DNA of 64,000 bases, from NCBI RefSeq assembly GCF_001610875.1, contig NZ_CP011272.1:5499988-5563987 (forward strand), written 5' to 3'. The notes beneath the pieces are model-generated. The model was given only the letters and a program-made list of their open reading frames with translations. It was not told the origin of the DNA and ran no database searches. This DNA is from Pirellula sp. SH-Sr6A. GTDB taxonomy: Bacteria; Planctomycetota; Planctomycetia; Pirellulales; Pirellulaceae. Below, piece after piece: positions 53,902 through 62,997 of the stretch (within the stretch, counting starts at the first letter, position 1; every line of letters starts with the position of its first letter). The translations under genes and the position numbers were made by a program.

Positions 53902-54846
53902 TTAAGGATCAAACATGCCTGACAACTCCTCACTCGGAATCTTGGCATGTTCAAACACGGTTGGATCGACACCCTTTTCGGTAACTAGCTTAGATTTCCA
54001 AGTGTACTCCACACTGTAATCCATAGTTGATCTGAACACGCCCTTGGTAGAGTAGTTTTCAATCGCTGTCTCTACTAAAAGGGGCATATAGATGTCACCC
54101 TCTTTGAGCCACTTCGTTTTGATTTCGCAACTATATCTTTTCCCAAACTTCGCGAATCGTTTCTCGTAGTCCGTTGGGATGACAAATCGAGTTAAAACGG
54201 GCATTCCATCTTTGGCACTATCAAAATAGACTTGAACGTAAGTCTTGTACTTTCCTTCACCGAGGGTCCATTCCCCCCTTACTAGTCGACCGTTTGATTC
54301 GCACCAGAGTAGCTTGTCCATCGACAACAAATCTGCCCAATAACCAGGGCGCCCCGCTTTTCCCCTCTCCACAAGACGCGGTTCGGAGATAGGGGCCATC
54401 CACGGATCCTCGGCAATCGGCGCAAGCCCAATACTCGGAACTGATTTGTTGTATATGGTCCGGTCGCCCATCGATACATTGAACTTCCCCTTGTGGGTCG
54501 TTGCCACAACCCAATAAGACGTATCCGTTGGATTGGGCAATACAGTTAAAACGTCTTGGCGTTTCGATTTTGACTTTCGGTCTTCAAACCACAGAACATC
54601 CCATGTCGTAGTTCCAGACTCTCTCGGGTCTGTAAAACCATGCTGCTCAAGCTTTACATCGGCTTTGTATCCGAAGTGATGTTTTCGCTCGGCATTGATG
54701 CCAAAATCCATGACCAACGTCTCGATCTCAGATTTATCACAAGGGGAAAAGGCATTTTGACCATTCGATTCCTCCAAGAGAATACAAACAGTTGCTAATG
54801 CCATGGACAGCGTACGGGCAATGGCGGATCTGATCTTGTCTAACAT
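53902..54846 (-). CDS. Secreted unknown protein B, copy 2
   Basis: 314 residues with a signal peptide (cleavage near residue 28). Like copy 1, it has a cysteine at the mature start in FSPCDKSEIETL, then MDFGINAERKHHFGY, and the same order of conserved blocks (PVLTRFVIPTDYEKRF, SVEYTWKSKLV, PSEELSGMF at the end). The identity to copy 1 is far lower than between the A copies, so the two units are not one simple recent duplication. No catalytic motif. The first gene of the run on the minus strand. Confidence 0.75.
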   Translation of the reverse strand: MLDKIRSAIARTLSMALATVCILLEESNGQNAFSPCDKSEIETLVMDFGINAERKHHFGYKADVKLEQHGFTDPRESGTTTWDVLWFEDRKSKSKRQDVLTVLPNPTDTSYWVVATTHKGKFNVSMGDRTIYNKSVPSIGLAPIAEDPWMAPISEPRLVERGKAGRPGYWADLLSMDKLLWCESNGRLVRGEWTLGEGKYKTYVQVYFDSAKDGMPVLTRFVIPTDYEKRFAKFGKRYSCEIKTKWLKEGDIYMPLLVETAIENYSTKGVFRSTMDYSVEYTWKSKLVTEKGVDPTVFEHAKIPSEELSGMFDP

Positions 54847-54962
54847 CGTCTAAACCCTTGCTTGATGGGACTTTCGACAAAAGCCTAACTAGCGGTCAAT
54901 CGATACGCTTGGTTCCGATCATTTCCGAGTTGTACTTCCTCCAAAAATCGTTCGATAAAACC

Positions 54963-55187
54963 TTAGCGGTAATCCTGTTCCGTTGTATTCCGTCGTTCAC
55001 TTGCATCCTGCTTGATGACGAATCCCGCTGGAAGACGTTCTGATGGGATAACTTCCTCGAACATTGATCCGACTTGGCATTTCCCAAGATCAACAGCCTG
55101 ATCGGGCATCTCTCCGAGGAGACAAAGCGTCTGAAATGGTAAACCAATAACAAACGAAAAGAGAAGACTCAGGAGGCGCATGGGCAT
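54963..55187 (-). CDS. Possible small secreted protein, 74 residues
   Basis: From the ATG at 55187 (AAAGGG lies just upstream) the frame encodes a signal-like N-terminus (MPMRLLSLLFSFVIGLPF) and a short hydrophilic mature part that contains DLGKCQVGSMFEEVIPSERL. It lies upstream of protein B copy 2 on the same strand, 116 bases away. Frame length and signal peptide support it moderately; no homologue is known to me. Confidence 0.4.
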   Translation of the reverse strand: MPMRLLSLLFSFVIGLPFQTLCLLGEMPDQAVDLGKCQVGSMFEEVIPSERLPAGFVIKQDASERRNTTEQDYR

Positions 55188-55335
55188 TGGACCCTTTGGG
55201 AAAAGGTGACGCGATGGAAGAAGTGCGTCGTGAAACCTGACGCTCAAATTGTATCGAATCGATATTGGACGCTGCGAACAATGACGAGAATATCCGAAAA
55301 AATCTGACTCGTCTTTCGCCGCCCGAAGATGCGGT

Positions 55336-56256
55336 TCAATCCAACCGCGAGGCTTCCCGGTCAGGAAGGGGAATGTTGCGATAAGGCTCGATGTGGATGA
55401 AGGCGTCAGCGATGCGCATCGATGAGTTCTTCAGCCTGCTTCTTACTTTGCCACCGATGTCATGTCCTTGCTGAACCGTCGCATCGCCATCCACTTCAAC
55501 ATGGATCTCGACAAAATAGGTTGTTCCGCTCTTTCGAATCCGACACTTCTCGACATCGAGTACTCCCGCAACTTCGCGCGCTAGCTGCCGAATTTGATCT
55601 TCGAAGTGTTTGGGGGGAGCTGCATCGAGTAGTTCGCGAACCGCGATTGTCAGCAGCCTTATACCGCTATAGCAGATAACAATGCATGCAACCAAGGCGG
55701 CCCAATCGTCTGCCGGTTCGTAGCCTGGCCCGCCGATCAAACCGATACTGATACCGATGAATGCCGAAAGCGAAGTCAACGCGTCGGAGCGATGGTGCCA
55801 CGCGTCCGCCTGCAACGCGGAACTATCGACCTCGGTTCCAAGATTTCCAACCCACCGTGCAAGGGATTCCTTGACCGCCACAACGAGCAAGAGCACAACG
55901 AGTGTCGACCAGTGGGGTAAGTGATGTGGCGTCCATATCTCACGAATACTCTGAAAGGCGATCGCCGCAGCAGCTCCCAGCAATGCAATCGCCGCAATGA
56001 TTCCTGCCAGCGATTCCGCCTTCCCATACCCATAAGGATGTTTTTCATTTGCTGGAGTGATCGAAACCCGCAGACCACCCCAAACAACTAGCGACGTGAC
56101 AATATCCGCCGTCGATTCGATTCCGTCGGCAATCAACGCATACGAATTCCCGAACACCCCTGCGACGATCTTGAGCGAAGCCAACGCTGCATTGACCGCC
56201 ATGCCAAGAAGTGGCACGGAGGTCAAGTTGGTCGAGTTCCTGTCCGGTGGATTCAT
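55336..56256 (-). CDS. Cation diffusion facilitator (zinc/iron/manganese efflux)
   Basis: About 306 residues from the ATG at 56256 (AGGA 5 bases upstream); the open frame goes back to 56370, but those residues do not belong to the family. Six membrane helices and a cytoplasmic C-terminal domain (VEIHVEVDGDATVQQGHD) identify a CDF exporter. The second metal-site helix reads DAWHHRSDALTS (the H-x3-D pair). The first site is in IADGIESTAD, where a glutamate stands where most CDF members have His or Asp. It exchanges divalent metal for protons across the inner membrane. It lies 117 bases downstream of the beta-propeller gene on the same strand. Confidence 0.88.
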   Translation of the reverse strand: MNPPDRNSTNLTSVPLLGMAVNAALASLKIVAGVFGNSYALIADGIESTADIVTSLVVWGGLRVSITPANEKHPYGYGKAESLAGIIAAIALLGAAAAIAFQSIREIWTPHHLPHWSTLVVLLLVVAVKESLARWVGNLGTEVDSSALQADAWHHRSDALTSLSAFIGISIGLIGGPGYEPADDWAALVACIVICYSGIRLLTIAVRELLDAAPPKHFEDQIRQLAREVAGVLDVEKCRIRKSGTTYFVEIHVEVDGDATVQQGHDIGGKVRSRLKNSSMRIADAFIHIEPYRNIPLPDREASRLD

Positions 56257-56373
56257 TTGTCCTATCCTAGCAACCATTCTCCTGACCGCCACATCGAATT
56301 CGGAGCTAGGATCATACCGACGTTCACTCGTATCCCCCGACAAACGTATCTCCCTAGATTGGGGGGGCAACGC

Positions 56374-57330
56374 CTATTTCAACGTGGGGCCGCGAAGTAC
56401 CTCTCCATTGGTTTTCAAAATCTGAAAGTGGTGGATTCCGACTGGTTGTCCATCGACATAAGTCCACACAACTTCCTTCTCGCGATTCACTTCGATCAGT
56501 TTGGGTCCCTTCGGATCTTTACCACCGGCCGCGTAGCTTGTGATCACGATGTTTCCATTGGGAAGAACTTGGCCTCCGCAAGGATCCTGTAACCACGGTC
56601 CCGGCAAATCCTTGTTGGTCAATTCCCATACGATCTTGCCCGCTGCATCGAAATCGACGACGCGATTCCCATTGGTGCAACAGGCCAGGGTGTGCCCTTC
56701 GCCATGGCGGATAGCGGTGAAAGGCCATGTGTGTATCGTTCGTTCCGTATCCTCTTGGACACTCGTATCGATCACATTCAAAATATCCCCTTTTTTGTCA
56801 TACTGCTTGACGGCGAAATCCAGGAGGTGTGGTACTAGGTACGTGCCGTCATGGAGCTTCCTCGCCATTCGCGTTTGCATATGATGGTTAGGCTTTTGGC
56901 ACTGAAGCGGGAACTCCACCAACACCTTCCCCTCGCTGTCGATCTCAAGCAATCGTGGATTGGGGCCGGCCTCCGTGATGACGAACGTTCCCTCTTCGGT
57001 TGGATGTGCGCTGTTGACTTCGGACTGTGTTCCATTCCATATCAAACGCTCTTTGCCATCTTGGCTGATTTCAATCACCGCACCTGAGGGAAACTTCGGT
57101 GATTTGCTCAGCGTCAAAACAATGCGACCATCCTCGAGCACATATCCATCTCGAGTGCTGTGCGGATAGGTCCAAGATGCCTTTCCATCCGCTTCCATGA
57201 CATATGTCTTCGCTCCACAGGCGAGAAAGCGATGCGTCACGTCATCACACCGAGCGTAGGATCCCATCATTGCTGAGAGCAAGACGAAAGTGGCTGAGGC
57301 GTTTAGCAGTAGACGGAGGCACAAAAGCAT
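56374..57330 (-). CDS. Exported beta-propeller protein, arylsulfotransferase/PQQ-like
   Basis: 318 residues with a signal peptide (hydrophobic 5-25). The body has propeller blades with recurring elements VEFPLQCQKPNHHMQT, KIVWELTNKD, LPNGNIVITSYA and EVVWTYVDGQP. The blade elements GNI/GRIV and W at the end of each strand resemble the arylsulfotransferase/PQQ-like propellers. Cysteines at CGAK and CC in LACCTNG may form disulfides. There is no proof of transferase activity. The CDF gene follows on the same strand. Confidence 0.75.
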   Translation of the reverse strand: MLLCLRLLLNASATFVLLSAMMGSYARCDDVTHRFLACGAKTYVMEADGKASWTYPHSTRDGYVLEDGRIVLTLSKSPKFPSGAVIEISQDGKERLIWNGTQSEVNSAHPTEEGTFVITEAGPNPRLLEIDSEGKVLVEFPLQCQKPNHHMQTRMARKLHDGTYLVPHLLDFAVKQYDKKGDILNVIDTSVQEDTERTIHTWPFTAIRHGEGHTLACCTNGNRVVDFDAAGKIVWELTNKDLPGPWLQDPCGGQVLPNGNIVITSYAAGGKDPKGPKLIEVNREKEVVWTYVDGQPVGIHHFQILKTNGEVLRGPTLK

Positions 57331-57548
57331 AGATGGTCATCCATTTGGAGCATCGGGGAAACAGAGCAAGAACAAACATACCATTTTTAGGTCTCTGCGA
57401 CTTGTGGGGTTTTTGCGTGTTCGGCCAATCTCGCATGCGTCCCATGGAGAGAACGGTTAGCTCGTTCACCGCATTCCCTACAGCGAATGGCAGGTGTCCA
57501 CAGAGTAAGCATCGCAGGTAGGGTCGATGCACCACCGATCGTTGCTCG

Positions 57549-58493
57549 TCATCGCAAACCCTGCAATGTTTGCTGTGTTACGTCGATCTGCCCCTTCACT
57601 ATTTGGCTAGCCAGTAACTCTGCGAGTGGGGCGATCACGCTGAAGTGGTCATGACCAGCGATCTTGTAAAAATGAATTCTCGGATTGGAATTCTCTTTCG
57701 CCATGACCTCAATCGCGCCATCCCAGTTTCCTTCTTCTCCTTCCAGGACGTACATAGGACTCGTAACACAGTGCATCCAGTAGATTGGCGAACGAAGTCG
57801 CATTTCATCCTGATTGTTCGGATCGCAGTACACATATTCACCACCGTATTGCTCTGCCGCGGCGACCGGGCCAAGCGAGAAAATGGCACGGTATCGATCA
57901 GAGCACGCTCCGACCAGCATGACGATCGTTCCTCCTGTACTGTGTCCGCCTAAATAGATTTTTTCTGAATCGACATACGGCAATTTTGCCAAATGTTCGG
58001 TCGCGGCAAGAATGTCATCCACTTCTCCATAGAACCCCTCGCGTTTCCCCGGATTGTCGTTCCCGCCCCGCTGCGAAGGGAACATCATGACGATCCCGGC
58101 CTTGCGAAACGCGCGGGCAGATTGATCGTTGCTCCGATCCTGTGGCGTCCACACATCACCGATTGAATTATTGTCACCCCCTGTAATCCACACGATCGCT
58201 GGGTGTTTCTTGCCGTCACCTGGGTTTGGCGTCACGTAAGCGGATAAGGGGCCGATGGGAGACGGATATTGCGTCAATTCGAATTCGCTCCCATGTGGCT
58301 TGTCCGGGGCGCCCACCGACTCCCCCGACTTGATTATTTTGGTTGCGAATCCCTTCCTCGCCTTGAGTAGCGATTGATGTGGCTTCGACGAAGCGCCCAG
58401 CGACGATGATGATGAATTGAGAGACGACGTCGAAGTTGATGAGGCGTCGCAACCGGCTACAACGAGGGCAAGTATCGTTAGTATGATTCGCAT
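57549..58493 (-). CDS. Lipoprotein with alpha/beta hydrolase domain
   Basis: About 314 residues from the ATG at 58493, which has AAGGAG 5 bases upstream. The N-terminus is a lipoprotein signal with lipobox LVVAGC, then a serine-rich linker, so the protein is anchored to a membrane. The hydrolase core includes HPAIVWITGGDNNS, the nucleophile motif LGGHSTGG and a C-terminal GHDHFSVI histidine, as in dienelactone-hydrolase/prolyl-oligopeptidase-like enzymes. Substrate unknown. A 218-base gap without a gene separates it from the beta-propeller. Confidence 0.87.
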   Translation of the reverse strand: MRIILTILALVVAGCDASSTSTSSLNSSSSSLGASSKPHQSLLKARKGFATKIIKSGESVGAPDKPHGSEFELTQYPSPIGPLSAYVTPNPGDGKKHPAIVWITGGDNNSIGDVWTPQDRSNDQSARAFRKAGIVMMFPSQRGGNDNPGKREGFYGEVDDILAATEHLAKLPYVDSEKIYLGGHSTGGTIVMLVGACSDRYRAIFSLGPVAAAEQYGGEYVYCDPNNQDEMRLRSPIYWMHCVTSPMYVLEGEEGNWDGAIEVMAKENSNPRIHFYKIAGHDHFSVIAPLAELLASQIVKGQIDVTQQTLQGLR

Positions 58494-58742
58494 AAGAACT
58501 CCTTGGTTTAGCATCACGTACTTACACCGAAGTATGATGCTCGGGAATAGACACCATCGCTCGGATATCCGTTTGTGCTTCGTTGTTACTCGATAGTGAT
58601 TCGACGGTCAACCAAATCCTGCCGACGGATGGCCTTATTTCCCACAATTGTTAGCTTCGCCCGAACACTCGTCTTCAACGAAGGTGGGGGCCGTCTAATC
58701 CGTGTGGCACGTGATCGTTGCCTTGAGTCGCATGGAATTTTC

Positions 58743-58826
58743 AACCACGGACGACACGGAATACACGGAAAGGGAACAAGGAATGGGTATGGTTTTATTT
58801 CGGTGTGTTTTGTGTGGTCTGTGGTT
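58743..58826. repeat. 84-bp MITE-like palindromic element in a 374-base gap
   Basis: Two 29-base arms face each other: AACCACGGACGACACGGAAT at 58743 onward, and the inverse (reading AACCACAGACCACACAAAAC) ending at 58826, about 76% matched (22 of 29), with 26 bases between them. The CACGGA/CACAGA repeats are the signature of a widespread interspersed family in many bacterial genomes. The rest of the gap (58518-58891) shows no gene. Confidence 0.65.
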
Positions 58827-58891
58827 CCTTAATCTACGGTGAGGCCGCCATCGCTTAACATCTGGCACGTTTCGATAGGCAGTTTCTCGAT

Positions 58892-59749
58892 TTACGAGGG
58901 CCGTCGACTGAGGGTGGGAATCCAGCAAGAAACTTGTCGGCGATAAACCTCGTAGGGTTCCCCAAAACGCAGCGCCAGATCGCGTTCTTCGGATGGTCGC
59001 ACTACGACATGCCAAACCAAAGCCCCAAGGACGGAGTAGATCAAAATTGGCACCGATTGAAAGATAACGGAAAGTGCCATCCCTTGTCCAATTCCCGCAA
59101 TGGCCATGGGATTGCGAACGTATTGGTAGGGGCCTGAAACAACCAAGTTATTGGTTTGATCAAGTGGGAGTGGAGTCCCGTTTCCGTCTCGAACCATGAA
59201 AAACGCGCTGGTTAAACCCAGAACGCTAAAGCTGCCAAAGAGAAATAGACCGACGCCCAGCGATGGCCCCATGCTCGGGTGCATTAAAGCGTCAAATGCG
59301 TCCAGAATTACATACGGAATGAGCACCAATGCCAGAATCCAGATGCAAACAACCTGGATGAGTGTCTTGATTACATTCCATGTCATGGTGGTTGAGCAGA
59401 CACGGAAGAAGGAAGCATTGAAGGTGAGAAACGAATTGTACGCAAGGCCGATTAGCATCAGTCCGGTCGGCAGGAAACCGCTGGCAGTCAGAATTGTGGC
59501 GTTCAAACAGTAGAGTGTTGCATAGGCAAATGCTCCCAAAATCACATGTTCGATTGAAGTGGTCTGGATGTGAGCGCGAATTGCCGATAGGCCGGCGATC
59601 AAAAGGAGATCGGGGATCAGGAATGCCCAAAACGCAGAGGGCGGTATCTCTTCAAACTGAAAAGCAGAAAAGAAGACTTGGTCGGAAGCGAGTCCGAGCC
59701 ACCAGAGGCTAACCAATACAGATTGCAGTAGGTAAGCGGTCTCTTTCAT
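58892..59749 (-). CDS. Isoprenylcysteine carboxyl methyltransferase-like membrane protein
   Basis: 285 residues with about eight membrane helices. The last third has the ICMT/PEMT signature: LVVSGPYQYVRNPM, a following glycine-rich helix, and EERDLALRFGEPYEVYRRQV near the C-terminus, which together form the AdoMet and substrate site. Bacterial members methylate lipids or membrane compounds; the acceptor is unknown. The N-terminal helices are unlike standard ICMT and may be a separate module. It may once have been followed by the transposase remnant on the same strand side. Confidence 0.8.
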   Translation of the reverse strand: MKETAYLLQSVLVSLWWLGLASDQVFFSAFQFEEIPPSAFWAFLIPDLLLIAGLSAIRAHIQTTSIEHVILGAFAYATLYCLNATILTASGFLPTGLMLIGLAYNSFLTFNASFFRVCSTTMTWNVIKTLIQVVCIWILALVLIPYVILDAFDALMHPSMGPSLGVGLFLFGSFSVLGLTSAFFMVRDGNGTPLPLDQTNNLVVSGPYQYVRNPMAIAGIGQGMALSVIFQSVPILIYSVLGALVWHVVVRPSEERDLALRFGEPYEVYRRQVSCWIPTLSRRPS

Positions 59750-60166
59750 ACGTCTTTCTCAAAGACACACCCCGAACGGAGCACAAGACCCTGCAGCACC
59801 TGCAGGCACAGACCAGTATGTCGAAGCACGAGCGGCAAAGCAATCGCCTACAAAATTCAAGAACCCTAAGAACACGACTCGATCGATCCAGGAGGGCGGG
59901 CGTGAGCAAGTCGACTAGGATATCAAAACAAAATCGAGTCGTTTTCGTCCTCGAAGATTGGCGGGGGGGAATAGTTTTTGAATCAACTGCCATTGCTTGT
60001 CGGATAGGCAACTTGGATAATCCAGTCCACTTATGATCGCTAAGGACCCCTGGTGTCCGGGAAGCTTTTTCGCTTCCTCCAGCCAAAGCGATTTTTTCAA
60101 TTCAGTGCAATTTCAAAACTCGCTCTTAGGGGTGAATTGCACCTTTGCAGTATTAGACGATCATCC
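59750..60166 (+). other. Gene-poor gap with an IS5-type transposase remnant
   Basis: Between the methyltransferase and the DUF2252 gene there is no intact gene. A minus-strand fragment at 59915-60100 codes for the start of an IS5-family transposase. The remaining bases show no structure I can support. Confidence 0.5.
59915..60100 (-). pseudogene. Transposase N-terminal fragment (IS5 family)
   Basis: The frame encodes LSDKQWQLIQKLFPPANLRG and RKRLDFVLIS before a stop, closely like the N-terminal DUF4096 segment of IS5-type transposases ('LtdeQW.lIe.LlPp...GR'). Only about 40 codons of a transposase of ~260 residues remain; no catalytic DDE part and no terminal inverted repeats are seen. It marks an old insertion. 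Confidence 0.55.
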
Positions 60167-61588
60167 ATGCGAAACGATATCTCCAACGCCAATACAAACC
60201 CTGCCGCCGAAGGCGAAGACGCTTCGTTGTTTCGCTCCCGGGATGATCGCATCGCCATCGGCAAAGCTCTTCGAGAGGGAGTAGCACGTGAAAGTCACGC
60301 CGGTTGGAATGCTCCGAGGGATAGACGTTCCCCGATCGAAGTTCTCAAGGAGTCCAACCGGGATCGGATGCCCGAACTTGTACCAATCCGCTACGGACGA
60401 ATGATGCAAAGTCCATTTGCATTCTTACGTGGTTCTGCGGGGATCATGGCTGCTGACTTGGCCAGCACTCCGACGACGGGCGTTCGGGTTCAGGCATGCG
60501 GGGATTGCCACTTGCTCAATTTTGGTTTGTTCGCGACTCCCGAACGTAATTTGATTTTCGATCTGAACGACTTCGATGAAACGCTTCCTGCGCCATGGGA
60601 ATGGGACCTCAAGAGACTGGCGGTCAGTTTTGTCGCTGCCGCGCGTGAAATCGGCCTAACCGATAAGGATGCCGAGGCAATCGCCATCGAGTGCGTTCGT
60701 GCCTATCGAGAGCAGTTGAGGAAGTTCTCGAAGATGTGCCCGCTCGATGTTTGGTATTACAAATTAGATTCCCGCTTGCTCATTGACTCTGCACCCGACG
60801 CCGATATCAAAGACACTCGTCAAAAAGTTGTCTCCAAGGCCAAAGAGCGTATCAGCGATTACCTTTACCCAAAGATTAGTGAAGAGGTCGGAGGACGTAG
60901 GAGAATCATCGACCAACCTCCTTTGATGTTTCATGTCACCCAAGAACAAGATTCCGATCAGCAAGATATCATCCACGATGTATTGGAGCAGTACCGACTG
61001 TCTTTGCCCGATGAACGAAGAATTCTTTTTGATCGATACAGCCTCGCGGATGTCGTCGTGAAAGCAGTGGGGATCGGAAGCGTCGGTACGATGTGTTTTG
61101 TGGGGCTGTTCTTTTCTTCCGAGAATCACCCCTTATTGCTACAATTCAAACAAGCAGGTCCTTCTGTTTTGGAACCCTACGTCGCCAAAAGCTGCTATGA
61201 AAACCATGGCCAGCGCGTCGTGGTGGGGCAACGCCTTTGTCAGTCCGCCAGCGACATCTTCCTGGGGTGGACCCGAAGTCGGCGCGGCCGAGATTTCTTC
61301 GTAAGACAATTGCGAGACATGAAAATGTCCGCGAGCGTCACGGTCGATGTTTCAATTCGGCAGGCGATGCTGTATGCAACAATCTGCGGCCAAACGTTGG
61401 CACACTCACACGCTAAATCAGGCGATGCAGCGACGATTAGCGGCTACATGGGTAAATCGGATGACTTTGATTGTGCGATCGGCGACTTTGCCACGGCCTA
61501 TGCCGACCAAAATGAGCAAGATCATGCAGAGCTCGTCGCTGCCGTCGCAAGTGGCGAAATTGAGGCAACTGTCGAAGAGGAGTCATAA
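60167..61588 (+). CDS. DUF2252 family protein
   Basis: About 473 residues from the ATG at 60167; the frame continues upstream to 60053 but overlaps the transposase remnant. DUF2252 is shown by VPIRYGRMMQSPFAFLRGSA near residue 80, the kinase-like catalytic-loop element GDCHLLNFGLF, and DLNDFDETLPAPWEWDLKRL (acidic metal site). The fold is distantly related to aminoglycoside phosphotransferases, and the residues for ATP and metal binding are present, but no physiological substrate is known. It stands alone on the plus strand. Confidence 0.88.
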   Translation: MRNDISNANTNPAAEGEDASLFRSRDDRIAIGKALREGVARESHAGWNAPRDRRSPIEVLKESNRDRMPELVPIRYGRMMQSPFAFLRGSAGIMAADLASTPTTGVRVQACGDCHLLNFGLFATPERNLIFDLNDFDETLPAPWEWDLKRLAVSFVAAAREIGLTDKDAEAIAIECVRAYREQLRKFSKMCPLDVWYYKLDSRLLIDSAPDADIKDTRQKVVSKAKERISDYLYPKISEEVGGRRRIIDQPPLMFHVTQEQDSDQQDIIHDVLEQYRLSLPDERRILFDRYSLADVVVKAVGIGSVGTMCFVGLFFSSENHPLLLQFKQAGPSVLEPYVAKSCYENHGQRVVVGQRLCQSASDIFLGWTRSRRGRDFFVRQLRDMKMSASVTVDVSIRQAMLYATICGQTLAHSHAKSGDAATISGYMGKSDDFDCAIGDFATAYADQNEQDHAELVAAVASGEIEATVEEES

Positions 61589-62047
61589 TCGCTTTACGTT
61601 GCCAATGCTACCTAGAATCCTCCGCTCGAGTGCGTAACCGGAGTTCAGTAAGATTTGATGTTCTTGACCATCGCGTCCTAAACCGTGAATCGCGCACCGC
61701 GTTAACCCGACAAGCGGATGAGGAAAGCCAATGCGTTGTGACGTGCAATCTTGGCCAGAGTCGGTACGGCGGTCTGTGTACGCCATCAGAAACTCAATCA
61801 CAGCCCTGGGATGACAACTATTGGGAGTTGAACATATGAGCATCCCAAAGCCAGATGTCGAGCACCACAAAGGACCGAGACATTTGTAGCTGCCTTGTCT
61901 TCCCCGAGCTGCGACGAATCCTCGGCGAAGCTCCACAACGACGCGCGAACTCTGTTGGCGTTGAGTACCAACGCCGAGAAGGCGAAGGAACGCTCGTCGA
62001 CCACTACCCATGCCACGCATATGCCCTTGTAAACGAAAACTTTTCGG
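61589..62047. other. 459-base stretch without a supported gene
   Basis: Overlapping frames exist on both strands but none has a ribosome-binding site, domain or signal peptide. Composition and codon use do not favour any of them. It may be a decayed gene; I cannot identify it. Confidence 0.4.
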
Positions 62048-62380
62048 TCAGAGTTGAGATACAACGACGAAGAATAGTACCAGCATCAACGCCAGAATGA
62101 GTAAACCGACGCTCGTCGGGATACTCTTTTTTTCGCCCTCGGTGGAAACTGAATTCTTGTGCCGCGTACGAAGATCGCGAACCGCTAAACCAGCCAGCAC
62201 GGCGACAATCCCAACCCCTATCACGTATAAACTTGGCAGACGTCCAGTAGGTCCACCGTTGGGCGGGAGCGATTTAATAATCCAAAAAGCGATAGCGCCA
62301 TACGCAAGGATCGCGAGTCCTGTCAGAAATAATCCCGTGCCAATGCTTCTTGTTGCGCTGCGATTGTTTTTCGACACCAA
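62048..62380 (-). CDS. Small membrane protein, 110 residues
   Basis: Three hydrophobic spans (GTGLFLTGLAILAYGAIAF; LYVIGVGIVAVLAGLAV; VGLLILALMLVLFFVVV) separated by a glycine/proline-rich loop and a polar loop with TRHKNSVSTEGEKK. A plausible small inner-membrane protein with no known family. It is the last of a row of minus-strand membrane genes, after a 266-base gap without a gene. Confidence 0.6.
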   Translation of the reverse strand: MVSKNNRSATRSIGTGLFLTGLAILAYGAIAFWIIKSLPPNGGPTGRLPSLYVIGVGIVAVLAGLAVRDLRTRHKNSVSTEGEKKSIPTSVGLLILALMLVLFFVVVSQL

Positions 62381-62646
62381 ACAGTTTCCTTAAAGAAATT
62401 ATCCAAACGATCGATTGCAATCTACACATCAATACTCCCGCAATCGACAGAAAATGTGTATTCAAAAACCGTCTTGACCACGCAATAGGTGCAGTCGCAT
62501 GTTAGGCGTTTTGGTGTGTATTACTCAATCGCAGAGTGGCAGTCCTAGCGAGCATTATTCTCTTTGAAGAATGTTAGTCCGTCAACAAATCGGTTTGGCA
62601 ATCTTGTCCGTCAGGCTCATCGGCCAGCTCGTCGGTGGCTGGCCCT

Positions 62647-62994
62647 TCATCCGACCCGCTTACGGGTGCGAAACAAAATCACAGCGCCACTTGCTGCAAT
62701 CATCAATCCGATCCCTGAGACAGTTAGGATCCAAGCCGCCATAGCTCCTGGGTTTGTGTACGCATAGTTGCCATTGGGTTGGTAGCTAACGTTTTCCTTG
62801 CCGACCAATGTTTCAATGCCCAGAATCATTTCCAATCCCGGGAAAACGATGACCCGGCTGAACACGACGATGAAGACGCCGACTCCCATCGAAGCAATAG
62901 CGATTGTCTTGGTGGAAACCGAATTTACGAAGAGCGAACGCAAGCGGAATTGCTTATTAGGGCTTGGATTGAATCCGGTACGTCTTGTTACCAC
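62647..62994 (-). CDS. Small membrane protein with FRLRSLF motif, 115 residues
   Basis: Two hydrophobic segments (AIASMGVGVFIVVFSRVIV and AAWILTVSGIGLMIAASGA) flanked by charged ends. The N-terminus has QFRLRSLFV, a variant of the F-S/R-h-R-x-L motif that precedes the first helix of many planctomycete membrane proteins. Its ATG begins 3 bases after the stop of the CrtO-like gene, so translation is coupled. Function unknown. Confidence 0.6.
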   Translation of the reverse strand: MVTRRTGFNPSPNKQFRLRSLFVNSVSTKTIAIASMGVGVFIVVFSRVIVFPGLEMILGIETLVGKENVSYQPNGNYAYTNPGAMAAWILTVSGIGLMIAASGAVILFRTRKRVG

Positions 62995-62997
62995 CTT

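Noticed and set aside
57331-57548. Minus-strand frame with a CxxC motif between the beta-propeller and lipoprotein genes
   Set aside because: It runs into the propeller gene's start in another frame and has no start signal or second motif pair.
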